Below are positions 9,029 through 17,484 of a DNA stretch of 64,000 nt, piece after piece. The notes under the pieces were generated by a model. That model had not been told where the DNA came from, did no database searches, and saw only the letters and a list, made by a program, of their open reading frames with translations. The DNA is taken from the NCBI GenBank assembly GCA_051252455.1, contig JBPOFM010000001.1, positions 682,001-746,000 of the forward strand. The letters run 5' to 3'. Numbering within the stretch: the stretch's first letter is position 1; each line of letters starts with the position of its first letter. Source of the stretch: JBPOFM01 sp051252455. Lineage in GTDB: Bacteria; Bacteroidota; Bacteroidia; Flavobacteriales; Flavobacteriaceae. A program made the position numbers and the translations under genes.

Positions 9029-9325
9029 TTAAACTGCTACATGGACTGCTGTTCCGGTAACGGAAACAAAAAAGTAGGAACCAGCTTCTGTCTCTATATC
9101 AAGACTAATGCCAACTACTGCATTAGCGTTCAGTTTAGTAGCGTTGATCTTCAACCTTTGAAATGCTTGTTCTTTGGCTTCATTCATCAGCTCCTCAATC
9201 ATTTGCATATTCTTTTCTGTTTTAAAAGAAAATTTTGTTTTCAGTTCTGCAGAGGTTCCTGTGACGATGCCTTTATATTCAATGATTTTAAAACCTTCTA
9301 TATTGTTTGTAGTGGTTAGTATCAT
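9029..9325 (-). CDS. YbjQ/UPF0145 family protein
   Basis: 98 aa. The sequence fits the YbjQ (heavy-metal-binding domain) family: an N-terminal strand TTTNNIEGFKIIEYKGIVTG, a central helix with many Glu/Lys, and the conserved segment KLNANAVVGISLDIE followed by a final strand. The family forms pentameric beta barrels, and its biochemical role is not established. It lies downstream of rnr on the same strand (86-bp gap). An antisense frame covering the gene has no recognisable content. Confidence 0.85.
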   Translation of the reverse strand: MILTTTNNIEGFKIIEYKGIVTGTSAELKTKFSFKTEKNMQMIEELMNEAKEQAFQRLKINATKLNANAVVGISLDIETEAGSYFFVSVTGTAVHVAV

Positions 9326-9410
9326 AATCTATTTTTTTAATCAGTAGCTTTTCGTTAACACTTGTTACTTCTATTTAAAAGATGCTTCCATTATGTTTCT
9401 AACGACGATC

Positions 9411-11603
9411 TTAAGCGATTTCTGGTTTTCCTATCAATGTAAAGTCCAAATGTTTTTTAACTAAATCTGTATTTTTCACCTTTACAACCACCTCATCACC
9501 CAATTGATACATGATTCCTGATTTTTTTCCAATCATCGCATATTGAGTTTCATCAAATTGATAATGGTCATCGTTCATGTCCCTTACACTGACCATACCT
9601 TCGCATTTATTTGAAATGATCTCAACATAAATTCCCCAATCGGTAACACCAGAAATGACACCCACAAATTCCTCATTTTTATGGTCTTCCATAAAGCGGA
9701 TTTGCATGTATTTAATGGAATCTCTTTCAGCTTTGGTTGCCAAATTTTCCATATTACTGGAATGGTTGCATTTCTCTTCATAGACGTCTTCGCTTGCAGA
9801 TTTTCCGTCATCGAGATAATGTTGCAACAATCTGTGTGACATTACATCTGGATAACGTCTAATTGGCGATGTGAAATGACTGTAATAGTCGAATGCCAAA
9901 CCGTAATGTCCAATATTATGTGTTGTATATTCGGCCTTACTCATCGTACGAATGGTTAAGGTATCCACCAGATTTTGTTCTTTTTTACCTTGAACATCTT
10001 TTAGTAAGCCGTTCAATGATTTAGAAATACTGTTCTTATCCTTGAAATTCAATTTATGTCCAAACTTGGCAACAATTCCTTGTAATGCGGCCAATTTACT
10101 TTCATCCGGTTCATCGTGAACACGATAGACAAAGGTCTTTTTCGGTGTTTGTTTACCGACGAATTCTGCCACTTTTCTATTGGCCAATAACATGAACTCT
10201 TCAATTAGTTTATTGGCATCTTTACTGGTTTTAAAGAAGACTCCTACTGGATTTGCCTCTTCATCTAAATCGAATTTTACTTCTACTTTATCAAATGAAA
10301 TTGCACCATCTTTCATTCGTCTGCGACGCATTATCTTGGCTAATTCATCCATTTTCAAAACAGCATCAGCTACTTTTTGGTCCGCTAGATAAGCTTCTCC
10401 GGTAATCGAAATGTCTGCTGGAATTTGATTTGCTTTCGTCTCAATGATCACTTGCGCTTCTTCATAAGCGAAACGAGCGTCACTATAGGTCACAGTTCTT
10501 CCGAACCATTCATTTTTCACTTCCGCTTTATCATTGATTTGAAACACTGCAGAAAAGGTGTATTTTTCTTCGTGAGGTCGTAATGAACAGGCATTATTTG
10601 ATAATACTTCAGGAAGCATTGGCACCACTCTATCCACTAAATAGACAGAGGTTGCACGTTCGTACGCTTCATCATCGAGTATCGTTCCTTCTTGTAAATA
10701 ATGAGAAACGTCCGCAATGTGAATTCCTATTTCGTATAATCCATCATCCAAAACTTCAAACGATAAGGCATCATCAAAATCCTTTGCATCTTTTGGGTCA
10801 ATGGTAAAGGTCAAGGTTTTACGCATATCGCGACGTTTGGCGACTTCTTCTTTAGTAATAGAAGTATCCAATTGATTTGCAAACTCTTCCACTTCTGGTG
10901 GAAACTCATAAGGCAGTCCGTATTCCGCAAGAATGGAATGGATTTCAGTGTTGTGTTCGCCTGGTTTCCCAAGGACTTTCAATACTTTCCCCATTGGAGA
11001 ATCCTCCCCTTCTTCCCAAGATTCTAACAATACCAAGACTTTGTCACCATCTTCGGCTTTGTTGATTTTATTGATCGGAACGAAAATATCTTTGTACATT
11101 TTTCCGCCATCAACGACTACAAATGCATAGTTTTTATGGACTTGGATGACACCAACATATTCACTCTTCGCGCGTTTGATGATGTTTGTTATTTCACCTT
11201 CAAACTTTCCTTTTTTACGGCGTTTGTAAACGTAGAATTCTACTTCGTCTCCATGAAGTGCTTTATTGATGTTATTGGATGCAATAAACACATCCTCATC
11301 AAAATCATCTGAAATAATGTAACCAGAACCTCTGGCAGCCATGTCTAATTTTCCTACATGGTATTCTGTGTTCACAACGGCTTTATATTTACCGCGTTCT
11401 ACTTCTACTATTTCTTTTTTTGCAAGTAACTCGTTTAGTTTTTTGATGATTTGGTTTCTACTACTGGCATCAGTAACCTGGAGTTTGGCAGCAATTTGTT
11501 TATAATTGAAGGATTGGTTTCTATCTTTTTTTAAAATACTTAGAATGGTATTCGTCAAGTTCGAAATCCCTTTATTGGATTTCTTTTTTTTGTGTCTTGT
11601 CAT
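9411..11603 (-). CDS. rnr: Ribonuclease R (RNase II family 3'-5' exoribonuclease)
   Basis: 730 aa. Degrades structured RNA processively from the 3' end. Domains in order are an N-terminal winged-helix region (about 15-75), two cold-shock-type OB folds (about 80-210), the RNB catalytic domain (about 260-590) and a C-terminal S1 domain (about 640-720). The catalytic Asp cluster is TIDPKDAKDFDDA (residues 267-279), and HFTSPIRRYPD near 555-565 is the conserved RNB helix motif. It diverges from rpiB across the 1-kb AT-rich candidate origin region. Confidence 0.96.
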   Translation of the reverse strand: MTRHKKKKSNKGISNLTNTILSILKKDRNQSFNYKQIAAKLQVTDASSRNQIIKKLNELLAKKEIVEVERGKYKAVVNTEYHVGKLDMAARGSGYIISDDFDEDVFIASNNINKALHGDEVEFYVYKRRKKGKFEGEITNIIKRAKSEYVGVIQVHKNYAFVVVDGGKMYKDIFVPINKINKAEDGDKVLVLLESWEEGEDSPMGKVLKVLGKPGEHNTEIHSILAEYGLPYEFPPEVEEFANQLDTSITKEEVAKRRDMRKTLTFTIDPKDAKDFDDALSFEVLDDGLYEIGIHIADVSHYLQEGTILDDEAYERATSVYLVDRVVPMLPEVLSNNACSLRPHEEKYTFSAVFQINDKAEVKNEWFGRTVTYSDARFAYEEAQVIIETKANQIPADISITGEAYLADQKVADAVLKMDELAKIMRRRRMKDGAISFDKVEVKFDLDEEANPVGVFFKTSKDANKLIEEFMLLANRKVAEFVGKQTPKKTFVYRVHDEPDESKLAALQGIVAKFGHKLNFKDKNSISKSLNGLLKDVQGKKEQNLVDTLTIRTMSKAEYTTHNIGHYGLAFDYYSHFTSPIRRYPDVMSHRLLQHYLDDGKSASEDVYEEKCNHSSNMENLATKAERDSIKYMQIRFMEDHKNEEFVGVISGVTDWGIYVEIISNKCEGMVSVRDMNDDHYQFDETQYAMIGKKSGIMYQLGDEVVVKVKNTDLVKKHLDFTLIGKPEIA

Positions 11604-11694
11604 TTATAATTGTAATCATATTGAATTTCTAAAGTTAAGTGAAATTCTGTTATTTGAACTTAATTAAAGGAGAAGATTGGTAATTAAGTTTGTG

Positions 11695-11702
11695 CAAATG
11701 TA
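11695..11702 (-). promoter_or_regulatory. Bacteroidota -7 promoter element upstream of rnr
   Basis: Plus-strand CAAATGTA reads TACATTTG on the minus strand, matching TAnnTTTG. It is about 90 bp before the rnr start. No -33 TTG is seen at the expected spacing. Confidence 0.45.
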
Positions 11703-11760
11703 TGATTTATATATTAAATGAATATTTGGTTAAGGTTATTTTAAGATTATTGATAGTTTT

Positions 11761-12262
11761 CAAAATCAAAATATTTAAAATTTCACTTAAATAAGGTTAT
11801 CCACATTTATATAATACATAAGCAGCTTTTATTTTAAATTTAAAAAAAACAATGGTGGTTATGATAGCTTGTTAATAGCGGTATAACTTTTTCTGGAAAT
11901 ATTTTGTTGGCATTGATTTTACATGTTGTTAATACAGAGTTAACATTCCATATCGATGTAAACTCTTGATGGAGAATCATATTTTATATGTTATCAACAT
12001 CTGTTTATAACCGTTGTTAATTGTAAAAACGGCATAACTTTCTTAAAATTTCGTGTGGATTTCTCTTGTTTTTCGTCTGATAACTCAACCAAAGAAAACT
12101 GCTAACTTTTTTGGTTTAGAACTTCCAATTTTTGTTTGTAATAATTAATGGATTCCACAAATTTATCTTTTAGATTTTGATAGCAACTTATGAACAAGTA
12201 ATGAATACTCTAAACACTTAAATTGTTATCAACTGTTTATAGCATTCAAAAAACAACTGATT
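11761..12262. other. Candidate chromosomal replication origin (oriC): DnaA-box cluster in AT-rich non-coding DNA
   Basis: The 1-kb gap between divergent rnr and rpiB contains a perfect DnaA box TTATCCACA (11797-11805) and several near-boxes. These are TTATCAACA (11991-11999), the inverse of TTATAAACA (12002-12010), the inverse of AAATCCACA (12054-12062), TTATGAACA (12188-12196), TTATCAACT (12226-12234) and the inverse of CTATAAACA (12234-12242). Two near-copies of an inverted pair (bases 11991-12010 and 12226-12242) face each other. A very AT-rich stretch lies beside the perfect box (11701-11860), fitting an unwinding element. DnaA boxes are established origin signals; calling this oriC is inference. 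No dnaA gene is in the window; rnpA, often near bacterial origins, lies 5 kb away. Confidence 0.5.
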
Positions 12263-12404
12263 TCCTATCAATTAGTGCTGAAATATACCTTTTAAAGACA
12301 TACTTCTGCGCTTCGTAACAAATTTTTGTAGGAATTCATCTTCTGGATTATATTTATTCTGAAATTCAAATCTCGTACTATATACTCAATACGTGTTTTA
12401 TATT

Positions 12405-12542
12405 ATGCAAAAACTTAACTCGACCAGAGATAGATTGTCTTATACTTTTCATAAAGCTTCCATCGACAGATTTAAAATAGTGCTTTTCTGTGTGACTGTA
12501 TTTGTCATCACATTAAATCTAATATGCTGTATGTTGATATAG
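12405..12542 (+). CDS. Possible 45-aa single-span membrane protein
   Basis: An ATG-started frame of 45 codons lies in the otherwise non-coding rnr-rpiB gap. The first 24 residues are polar and basic (MQKLNSTRDRLSYTFHK), and the last 21 are strongly hydrophobic (IVLFCVTVFVITLNLICCMLI), as in small N-in membrane proteins. A good plus-strand terminator begins 50 bp after the stop and would otherwise have no gene to serve. No homologue is recognised. AT-rich DNA produces such hydrophobic frames by chance, so the terminator is the main support. Confidence 0.35.
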   Translation: MQKLNSTRDRLSYTFHKASIDRFKIVLFCVTVFVITLNLICCMLI

Positions 12543-12591
12543 GGAATCAATGTACATTTATTTTATTAGGGATTTTAATTAATTACAGCTT

Positions 12592-12621
12592 GCCTTGGTG
12601 TTTTACATCGAGGCTTTTTTT
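12592..12621 (+). terminator. Intrinsic terminator upstream of rpiB
   Basis: Ten-bp stem GCCTTGGTGT / ACATCGAGGC (two G-T pairs; 12592-12601 and 12605-12614), TTT loop, then seven T. No annotated plus-strand gene precedes it except the 45-codon frame at 12405-12542. Confidence 0.75.
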
Positions 12622-12628
12622 ATTTTTG
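12595..12628 (+). promoter_or_regulatory. Promoter of the rpiB-CDF operon
   Basis: TATTTTTG (12621-12628) matches the TAnnTTTG -7 element, with a TTG at 12595-12597 (23-bp spacer) as a possible -33. The start codon of rpiB is 17 bp downstream. The promoter is embedded in the preceding terminator and its T tract. Confidence 0.55.
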
Positions 12629-12645
12629 TAGAAATACAACTTCAC

Positions 12646-13083
12646 ATGAATATAGCAATAGGAAATGACCACGCAGGAACTGATTACAAAAAAGCTGTTG
12701 TAAAGCATTTACAATCGAAAGGACATACTGTCAACAATTACGGAACAGATTCTGATGATAGCGTTGATTATCCAGATTTTGTGCATCCAGTGGCAAAAGA
12801 TGTGGAAAACAAATCCGTAGATTTAGGAATTATCATCTGCGGAAGCGGTAATGGTGCCAATATGACTGCCAATAAGCATCAAGGCGTGCGTTCGGCACTT
12901 TGTTGGACCAAAGAAATCGTATCGCTGGCAAGACAACATAACAATGCTAATATATTGAGCATTCCTGCACGATTTACAGCCGAGCAGCAAGTGATTGAAA
13001 TGGTCGATACGTTTCTAAATACTACCTTCGAAGGTGGCCGTCACGAGAAACGTGTTGAAAAAATTCCGGTAGTAAAATCTTAA
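12646..13083 (+). CDS. rpiB: Ribose-5-phosphate isomerase B
   Basis: 145 aa. Interconverts ribose 5-phosphate and ribulose 5-phosphate in the pentose phosphate pathway. The ATG at 12646 gives the family start MNIAIGNDHAG; upstream frame sequence belongs to the promoter/terminator region. The phosphate-binding/active-site loop is IICGSGNGANMTANK with the catalytic Cys near residue 66, and VRSALCW follows as in RpiB/LacAB proteins. The stop codon directly abuts the ATG of the downstream cation transporter gene, so the two form an operon. Confidence 0.94.
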   Translation: MNIAIGNDHAGTDYKKAVVKHLQSKGHTVNNYGTDSDDSVDYPDFVHPVAKDVENKSVDLGIIICGSGNGANMTANKHQGVRSALCWTKEIVSLARQHNNANILSIPARFTAEQQVIEMVDTFLNTTFEGGRHEKRVEKIPVVKS

Positions 13084-13989
13084 ATGGGCCACGACCACGC
13101 ACATCATCATAAAGATATGAAAGGAAGAAATCTACTGATTTCAATCTTTTTGAATATTATTATTACGGTTGCGCAAGTGATTGGTGGGGTACTTTCTGGC
13201 AGCTTATCTTTATTAAGTGATGCGCTTCATAATTTTAGTGATGTCATTTCATTGGTTGTTAGTTATATTGCCTCCAAATTATCCAAACAAAAGGCCTCCA
13301 TTCATAGAACCTTTGGTTACAAACGTGCCGAAATTTTGGCCGCATTTATCAATGCATCTACTTTAGTCATTGTTGCAGTTTTATTGATTATTGAAGCCTT
13401 CAAGCGCTTTCAGGATCCGCAAGAAGTAGAATCTGGATTGGTTATTTGGTTATCAATTGTTGCAATTTTGGGTAATGGATTTAGTGTGATTCTCCTTAAA
13501 AAAGATTCTAAAAACAATATGAATATGCGGTCAGCTTATTTGCATTTGTTGACAGATATGATGGCGAGTGTTGCGGTATTGATTGGTGGATTGGTGATGA
13601 AATATTTTGAATGGTTTTGGGTGGATAGTTTACTGACATTCTTAATTGCACTTTATCTTATCTACGTAGGTTACGATTTGCTCATAAAATCGTCTAAAAT
13701 GCTCATGTTGTTTACACCAGAACACATCAATATTAAAGATGTCGTAAGAGCTGTGCATCAAATTCCAAAAGTGAACCGTTTGCACCACATCCATATTTGG
13801 GGACTGAATGATGATGAATTGCATTTGGAAGCGCATTTAGATTTTAATGAAGACATAACATTAAGCGAATTTGACGAGATTCTCCATCAAATTGAAGAAT
13901 TGTTGCATCGCGAATTTTCAATAAATCACGTTAACATTCAACCTGAATACAACAAAGAAGATCCGAAGGAAATCATTGTCCAAGATTAA
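13084..13989 (+). CDS. Cation diffusion facilitator family transporter (probable Zn2+ efflux, ZitB/CzcD type)
   Basis: 301 aa. A His-rich N-terminus (MGHDHAHHHKD) is followed by six transmembrane segments and a C-terminal cytoplasmic metal-binding domain (about 205-290). The metal site is of the HD-HD type: H49 and D53 in SDALHNFSD of helix 2, and H154 and D158 in HLLTD of helix 5. This is the arrangement known for zinc-exporting members. The ATG follows the rpiB stop with no gap. Zinc is the most likely substrate; cobalt or cadmium cannot be excluded. Confidence 0.9.
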   Translation: MGHDHAHHHKDMKGRNLLISIFLNIIITVAQVIGGVLSGSLSLLSDALHNFSDVISLVVSYIASKLSKQKASIHRTFGYKRAEILAAFINASTLVIVAVLLIIEAFKRFQDPQEVESGLVIWLSIVAILGNGFSVILLKKDSKNNMNMRSAYLHLLTDMMASVAVLIGGLVMKYFEWFWVDSLLTFLIALYLIYVGYDLLIKSSKMLMLFTPEHINIKDVVRAVHQIPKVNRLHHIHIWGLNDDELHLEAHLDFNEDITLSEFDEILHQIEELLHREFSINHVNIQPEYNKEDPKEIIVQD

Positions 13990-14033
13990 AGCGAGATAGA
14001 ATATAATCCATATTCAAAGAACACGAAATTAAA

Positions 14034-14477
14034 ATGCTAAAGATACTGCCCAAAATGTTTCAACAATTGTCAACTGACGAGTTGTATGCTATTCTTCAAC
14101 TGCGAAGTGAAGTGTTCGTCGTAGAACAAGATTGTGTCTATCAAGATATTGATTATAAAGATCAAAAAGCACTCCATATTTTAGGTTTTAAAAACAATAC
14201 TCTAATTGCATATACGCGAATTTTTAAACCAGGTGATTATTTTGAAAGTGCCAGCATAGGTAGAGTCATAGTTAAAGCTGATGAGCGAAAACATCAATAT
14301 GGCTATGATATAATGGAATCCTCTATAATGGCTATCAAAATTCATTACAACGAGACTAAAATCAAAATTTCAGCACAAGTATATCTGAAAAATTTCTATA
14401 ATAATTTAGGATTCAAAGAAATTGGAGAGAATTATCTGGAAGACGGAATTCCACATGTACAAATGGTAAAAAACTAA
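14034..14477 (+). CDS. GNAT acetyltransferase, ElaA type
   Basis: 147 aa. The start LSTDELYAILQLRSEVFVVEQDC is the ElaA signature, followed by the acetyl-CoA-binding strand-loop SIGRVIVKADERKHQYGYDIME. The family is a GNAT N-acetyltransferase; the natural substrate of ElaA is not settled. It follows the CDF gene by 44 bp on the same strand and may belong to that operon. Its stop codon overlaps the stop of the convergent OmpA gene by four bases (14474-14477). Confidence 0.88.
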   Translation: MLKILPKMFQQLSTDELYAILQLRSEVFVVEQDCVYQDIDYKDQKALHILGFKNNTLIAYTRIFKPGDYFESASIGRVIVKADERKHQYGYDIMESSIMAIKIHYNETKIKISAQVYLKNFYNNLGFKEIGENYLEDGIPHVQMVKN

Positions 14478-15307
14478 TTGTTTTCACCAACATAAGTGAC
14501 CAAGATCTCGACGCGACGATCATATTTAGGTTCGCCTCCCAAGGGAAATTTTCGACGCATTCCCACAAATTTCATGCGCTTTTTATCCACACCTTTCTTG
14601 GCCATATAATCGTAGATATATTTGGCTCTGGCCTGCGAAAGATTTCTTTTTTTTGTTTTTCTGTCTAGTGCATCACGTCCATTTTGGGTGCAACACACAT
14701 GGCCTTGAATGGTAAAATAAATATCATCCCGTTTGATCATAACCTTGGCGATGTCCTCCAGGGTTTTTACCGATTCTGGCATGAGATAGCTGTAACCAGT
14801 TTTGAACAAAATATTTTCAAGAACGATATTGTCCCCGGCTTTGATGTCTCCGCTCAAAGCTTTTGCGGCATCAATAGATTTTGTTTTGACTTCCGGTTTA
14901 GGTGGAAAAACTTGTTTTACAATAATTTGAACTTTTCTGTTGAGCCCTCTTATTTTATCGACATTTTCCTCCTTTACCAATTTCAATAGCACTTCTCCTT
15001 TACCGTCGGCATTGATAATGACCGATTCGTCAAATTCGTTGTTGGAGAAAATAGCGCGAATGTTGTTGGCGCGATCATTAGATAATTTCAAGTTATAATC
15101 GTGACTGCCGCGATCATCACAAAACCCATAGATTGAAATGGTTTCTATATCTAAATTTTCTATTTCAGAAAGAAATGCCAAGAGTTTGGTGTGTTCGGTT
15201 TCGGGAACTTCAGACATATCGGATTCAAAATAAACCTCATGCGTCAGCTCCTTTTGAGCCAAGACAGTCTGAACAAACAGAAGAAAAACAAACAAGATTG
15301 TTTTCAT
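14474..15307 (-). CDS. OmpA-family protein with two tandem OmpA-like domains
   Basis: 277 aa. A signal peptide (MKTILFVFLLFVQTVLAQ) is followed by two peptidoglycan-binding OmpA-C-type domains: the first about residues 25-130 with FCDDRGSHDYNLKLSNDRA, the second about 160-275 with GHVCCTQNGRD and LSQARAKYIYDYM. No N-terminal barrel is present, so it is probably a periplasmic or outer-membrane-attached peptidoglycan-binding protein. It lies downstream of the S41 peptidase gene (64-bp gap) on the same strand and converges on the ElaA gene with a four-base overlap. Confidence 0.88.
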   Translation of the reverse strand: MKTILFVFLLFVQTVLAQKELTHEVYFESDMSEVPETEHTKLLAFLSEIENLDIETISIYGFCDDRGSHDYNLKLSNDRANNIRAIFSNNEFDESVIINADGKGEVLLKLVKEENVDKIRGLNRKVQIIVKQVFPPKPEVKTKSIDAAKALSGDIKAGDNIVLENILFKTGYSYLMPESVKTLEDIAKVMIKRDDIYFTIQGHVCCTQNGRDALDRKTKKRNLSQARAKYIYDYMAKKGVDKKRMKFVGMRRKFPLGGEPKYDRRVEILVTYVGENN

Positions 15308-15371
15308 AGGTTATTAGAAAGGGGTTATAAATATAGTAAATTACATCTTAAATTCTAAACAGGTAACGATA

Positions 15372-17012
15372 TTACAGATTTAAGTAATTTGCAAATTTCA
15401 CAGGATTTTTGAGCAATTCGGTACTTTTTTTAATTTCAGCATTGTGGGTTAAATAGTAGCTATACAGACCCTCTCTGTAAAAATAACGTTTCACAATTTC
15501 ATCGGTCAGCAAATCTTTTAGCTGCTCTTTGTTTTCATCGATCGCTTTGCTTTTATAATTTTCCAAAGCACTAATCAAAGCTTTATAATTAATATCAATC
15601 GTCGTGCTCAACTCTTCGTCTTGAGCCACCATTAAAGCCTTGTCAAAAGCTTTTTCTGTCTTGGTTTCAAACTTAAAATTATTGGAAGTAAGATACTTTT
15701 TGAAATCATTAAAATCACTATCAGAAAACTTAAAATCATTCAGATCGCTGACCGAATTTTTATAGAAATACTTCGTAGCATAATTAAAAACTAGATTTTC
15801 ATCAAGAATAGCTGAAGTAATTGGACTTATTTTCGAAGCTTCCAACTCAATATCCGGTTGGATACCTCCACCGTCATAAACCGTTCGTCCTCTTTTGGTT
15901 TTATAAGCATTATAGTTTTCTTGATTGACGCGTGTCGCATTGCCCTCATCATCCCGATTCCAGTAATCCAAGGCCTGAATACACCGACCGGAAGGTGTGT
16001 AATAACGTGAAATGGTAATCTTCATTTGCGTTCCGTATACTAACGGTTTTGGACGCTGTACCAACCCTTTTCCAAAACTGCGCGCACCGATGACTACAGC
16101 TCTGTCCAAATCTTGTAAGGCTCCAGAAACAATTTCGCTTGCAGAAGCAGAAGTTCCATCTATTAAAACCACTAATGGAATCTCTGTATCGATCGGGTCT
16201 TTTTGAGTGAAATAGGTCTTATTGTATTTTTCAACTTTTGATTTAGTCGTAACGACTAATTGGTTTTTCGCCACAAAGATGTTAACAATGTTTACTGCTT
16301 CATTAAGCAATCCGCCACCATTGCCTCTTAAATCCAAAATCAATTTTGTTGCACCTTGATTTTTTAAAGCTCTCACAGCTGTTAGTGTTTCTGCAGAGGC
16401 TTTATCTCCAAATTTTCGAAGGACGATATAACCAACTTCATCATCTATCATCGAATAATGAGGTACATCGTGAATCTCCACAGACTCCCTTTTGATGATT
16501 GTGGTTTCCGTTTTTCCCTGTCTCAAATAGGTCAGATTTACAGTGGTTCCGGCAGCTCCTTGAAGCAAATTACCTGCATCATCCTTGAAGTCGGCCACAA
16601 CGATGTTATCCACTTTTATGATTTCGTCTCCAGCCTTTAACCCTGCTTTATCTGCCGCGTAATCTTTGTAAGGCTCTACGATGACCAACTTGTCCTTTAA
16701 GGTCAATACGCTCGCTCCTATTCCTGTATAATCCCCAGTATTATTGATTCGGGCATCTTCAACATCCTGTTCGTTGTAAAAATTAGTATACGGATCCAAA
16801 TCCTGAAGCATGCTCTTGATGGCAGTGTCCATCAATTCGCCTGGATTGGTCTCATCGACATAATTCATGTTCAGCTCTTTGTAAAGCGTCGTGAAAATCT
16901 CGATTTGTTTGGCGATTTCGAAAAATTCACCTTTATAGAAAGCACTTCCAGAAATGAAAATGGCAATAGCCAAAACGGGGATGATGACTCTTTTTTGTAT
17001 TATTTTTTTCAT
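15372..17012 (-). CDS. S41-family C-terminal processing peptidase (CtpA-like)
   Basis: 546 aa. An N-terminal hydrophobic segment (about 9-24) serves as signal or anchor, so the enzyme acts in the periplasm. A PDZ domain spans about 90-175 (IGASVLTLKDKLVIVEPYKD, GLKAGDEIIKVD). The catalytic part has the Ser-Lys dyad at S290 (in DGTSASASEI) and K315 (in RSFGKGLVQ), with DLRGNGGG at 227-234 as substrate-binding loop. A C-terminal helical domain of about 150 aa follows. The stop-to-start gap to rnpA upstream is only 12 bp, so rnpA and this gene are probably co-transcribed, an arrangement common in flavobacteria. Confidence 0.93.
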   Translation of the reverse strand: MKKIIQKRVIIPVLAIAIFISGSAFYKGEFFEIAKQIEIFTTLYKELNMNYVDETNPGELMDTAIKSMLQDLDPYTNFYNEQDVEDARINNTGDYTGIGASVLTLKDKLVIVEPYKDYAADKAGLKAGDEIIKVDNIVVADFKDDAGNLLQGAAGTTVNLTYLRQGKTETTIIKRESVEIHDVPHYSMIDDEVGYIVLRKFGDKASAETLTAVRALKNQGATKLILDLRGNGGGLLNEAVNIVNIFVAKNQLVVTTKSKVEKYNKTYFTQKDPIDTEIPLVVLIDGTSASASEIVSGALQDLDRAVVIGARSFGKGLVQRPKPLVYGTQMKITISRYYTPSGRCIQALDYWNRDDEGNATRVNQENYNAYKTKRGRTVYDGGGIQPDIELEASKISPITSAILDENLVFNYATKYFYKNSVSDLNDFKFSDSDFNDFKKYLTSNNFKFETKTEKAFDKALMVAQDEELSTTIDINYKALISALENYKSKAIDENKEQLKDLLTDEIVKRYFYREGLYSYYLTHNAEIKKSTELLKNPVKFANYLNL

Positions 17013-17024
17013 GACAATCGTAAT

Positions 17025-17402
17025 TTAGTCAGTGGTTGTTTTTTGAAGGAATTTGTCAAAAAGTTGTTTCATTTTAAGGCTGACGTTATGAAAATCCGTT
17101 TCCTCCTTGCCAATGTACAAAATCATAAACGCATAAGAAGCCGAAAAATTGTTAAAATAGGCAGGTTTTTGAAGTCGATAAGCCTCTCTCAACAATCGCT
17201 TAATTCGGTTGCGGTCCACTGCATTCTTAAAATTACGTTTGCTTACTGAAACGCCAGCTTTCGCCTTCACACCATCTTCAAATGAAGTGTGAAGGTACAC
17301 CAAGCGCAATGGATAAGCGGCAACACTTTTACCCTCTGCAAACAGTTGCGTAATCAGTTTCTCGCTTTTGAGTTTTTCTTTTTTATTGAAGGTGAATTTC
17401 AT
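17025..17402 (-). CDS. rnpA: Ribonuclease P protein component
   Basis: 125 aa from the ATG at 17402 (MKFTFNKKEKLKSEK); a TTG three codons earlier is less likely. Protein subunit of RNase P, which matures the 5' ends of tRNAs. The family motif is AVDRNRIKRLLREAYR (the RNR motif), preceded by VSVSKRNFKNA. It is immediately upstream of the S41 peptidase gene (12 bp). rpmH, the usual neighbour in many bacteria, is not adjacent here. A terminator separates it from the M1 peptidase upstream. Confidence 0.95.
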   Translation of the reverse strand: MKFTFNKKEKLKSEKLITQLFAEGKSVAAYPLRLVYLHTSFEDGVKAKAGVSVSKRNFKNAVDRNRIKRLLREAYRLQKPAYFNNFSASYAFMILYIGKEETDFHNVSLKMKQLFDKFLQKTTTD

Positions 17403-17431
17403 ACTGTCCAAAGGTAGTAAGGTTTCATAAA

Positions 17432-17459
17432 TAAAAAACCACCTTTTACAAGTGGTTTT
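17432..17459 (-). terminator. Intrinsic terminator of the M1 peptidase gene
   Basis: Eight-bp stem AAAACCAC / GTGGTTTT (17435-17442 and 17452-17459), followed on the minus strand by a T run ending in TTTTTTAT. Confidence 0.82.
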
Positions 17460-17484
17460 CTAATCTAAATATGACAGAATTCTA

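Noticed and set aside
9041..9319. 92-codon plus-strand frame opposite the YbjQ-like gene
   Set aside because: Antisense to a gene with a clear family signature; Cys/Phe-rich without recognisable content.
12300..12592. 6S RNA, tmRNA or RNase P RNA in the rnr-rpiB gap
   Set aside because: None of the conserved cores (tmRNA tRNA-like end, RNase P GAGGAAAGUC box, long 6S bubble hairpin) can be found there.
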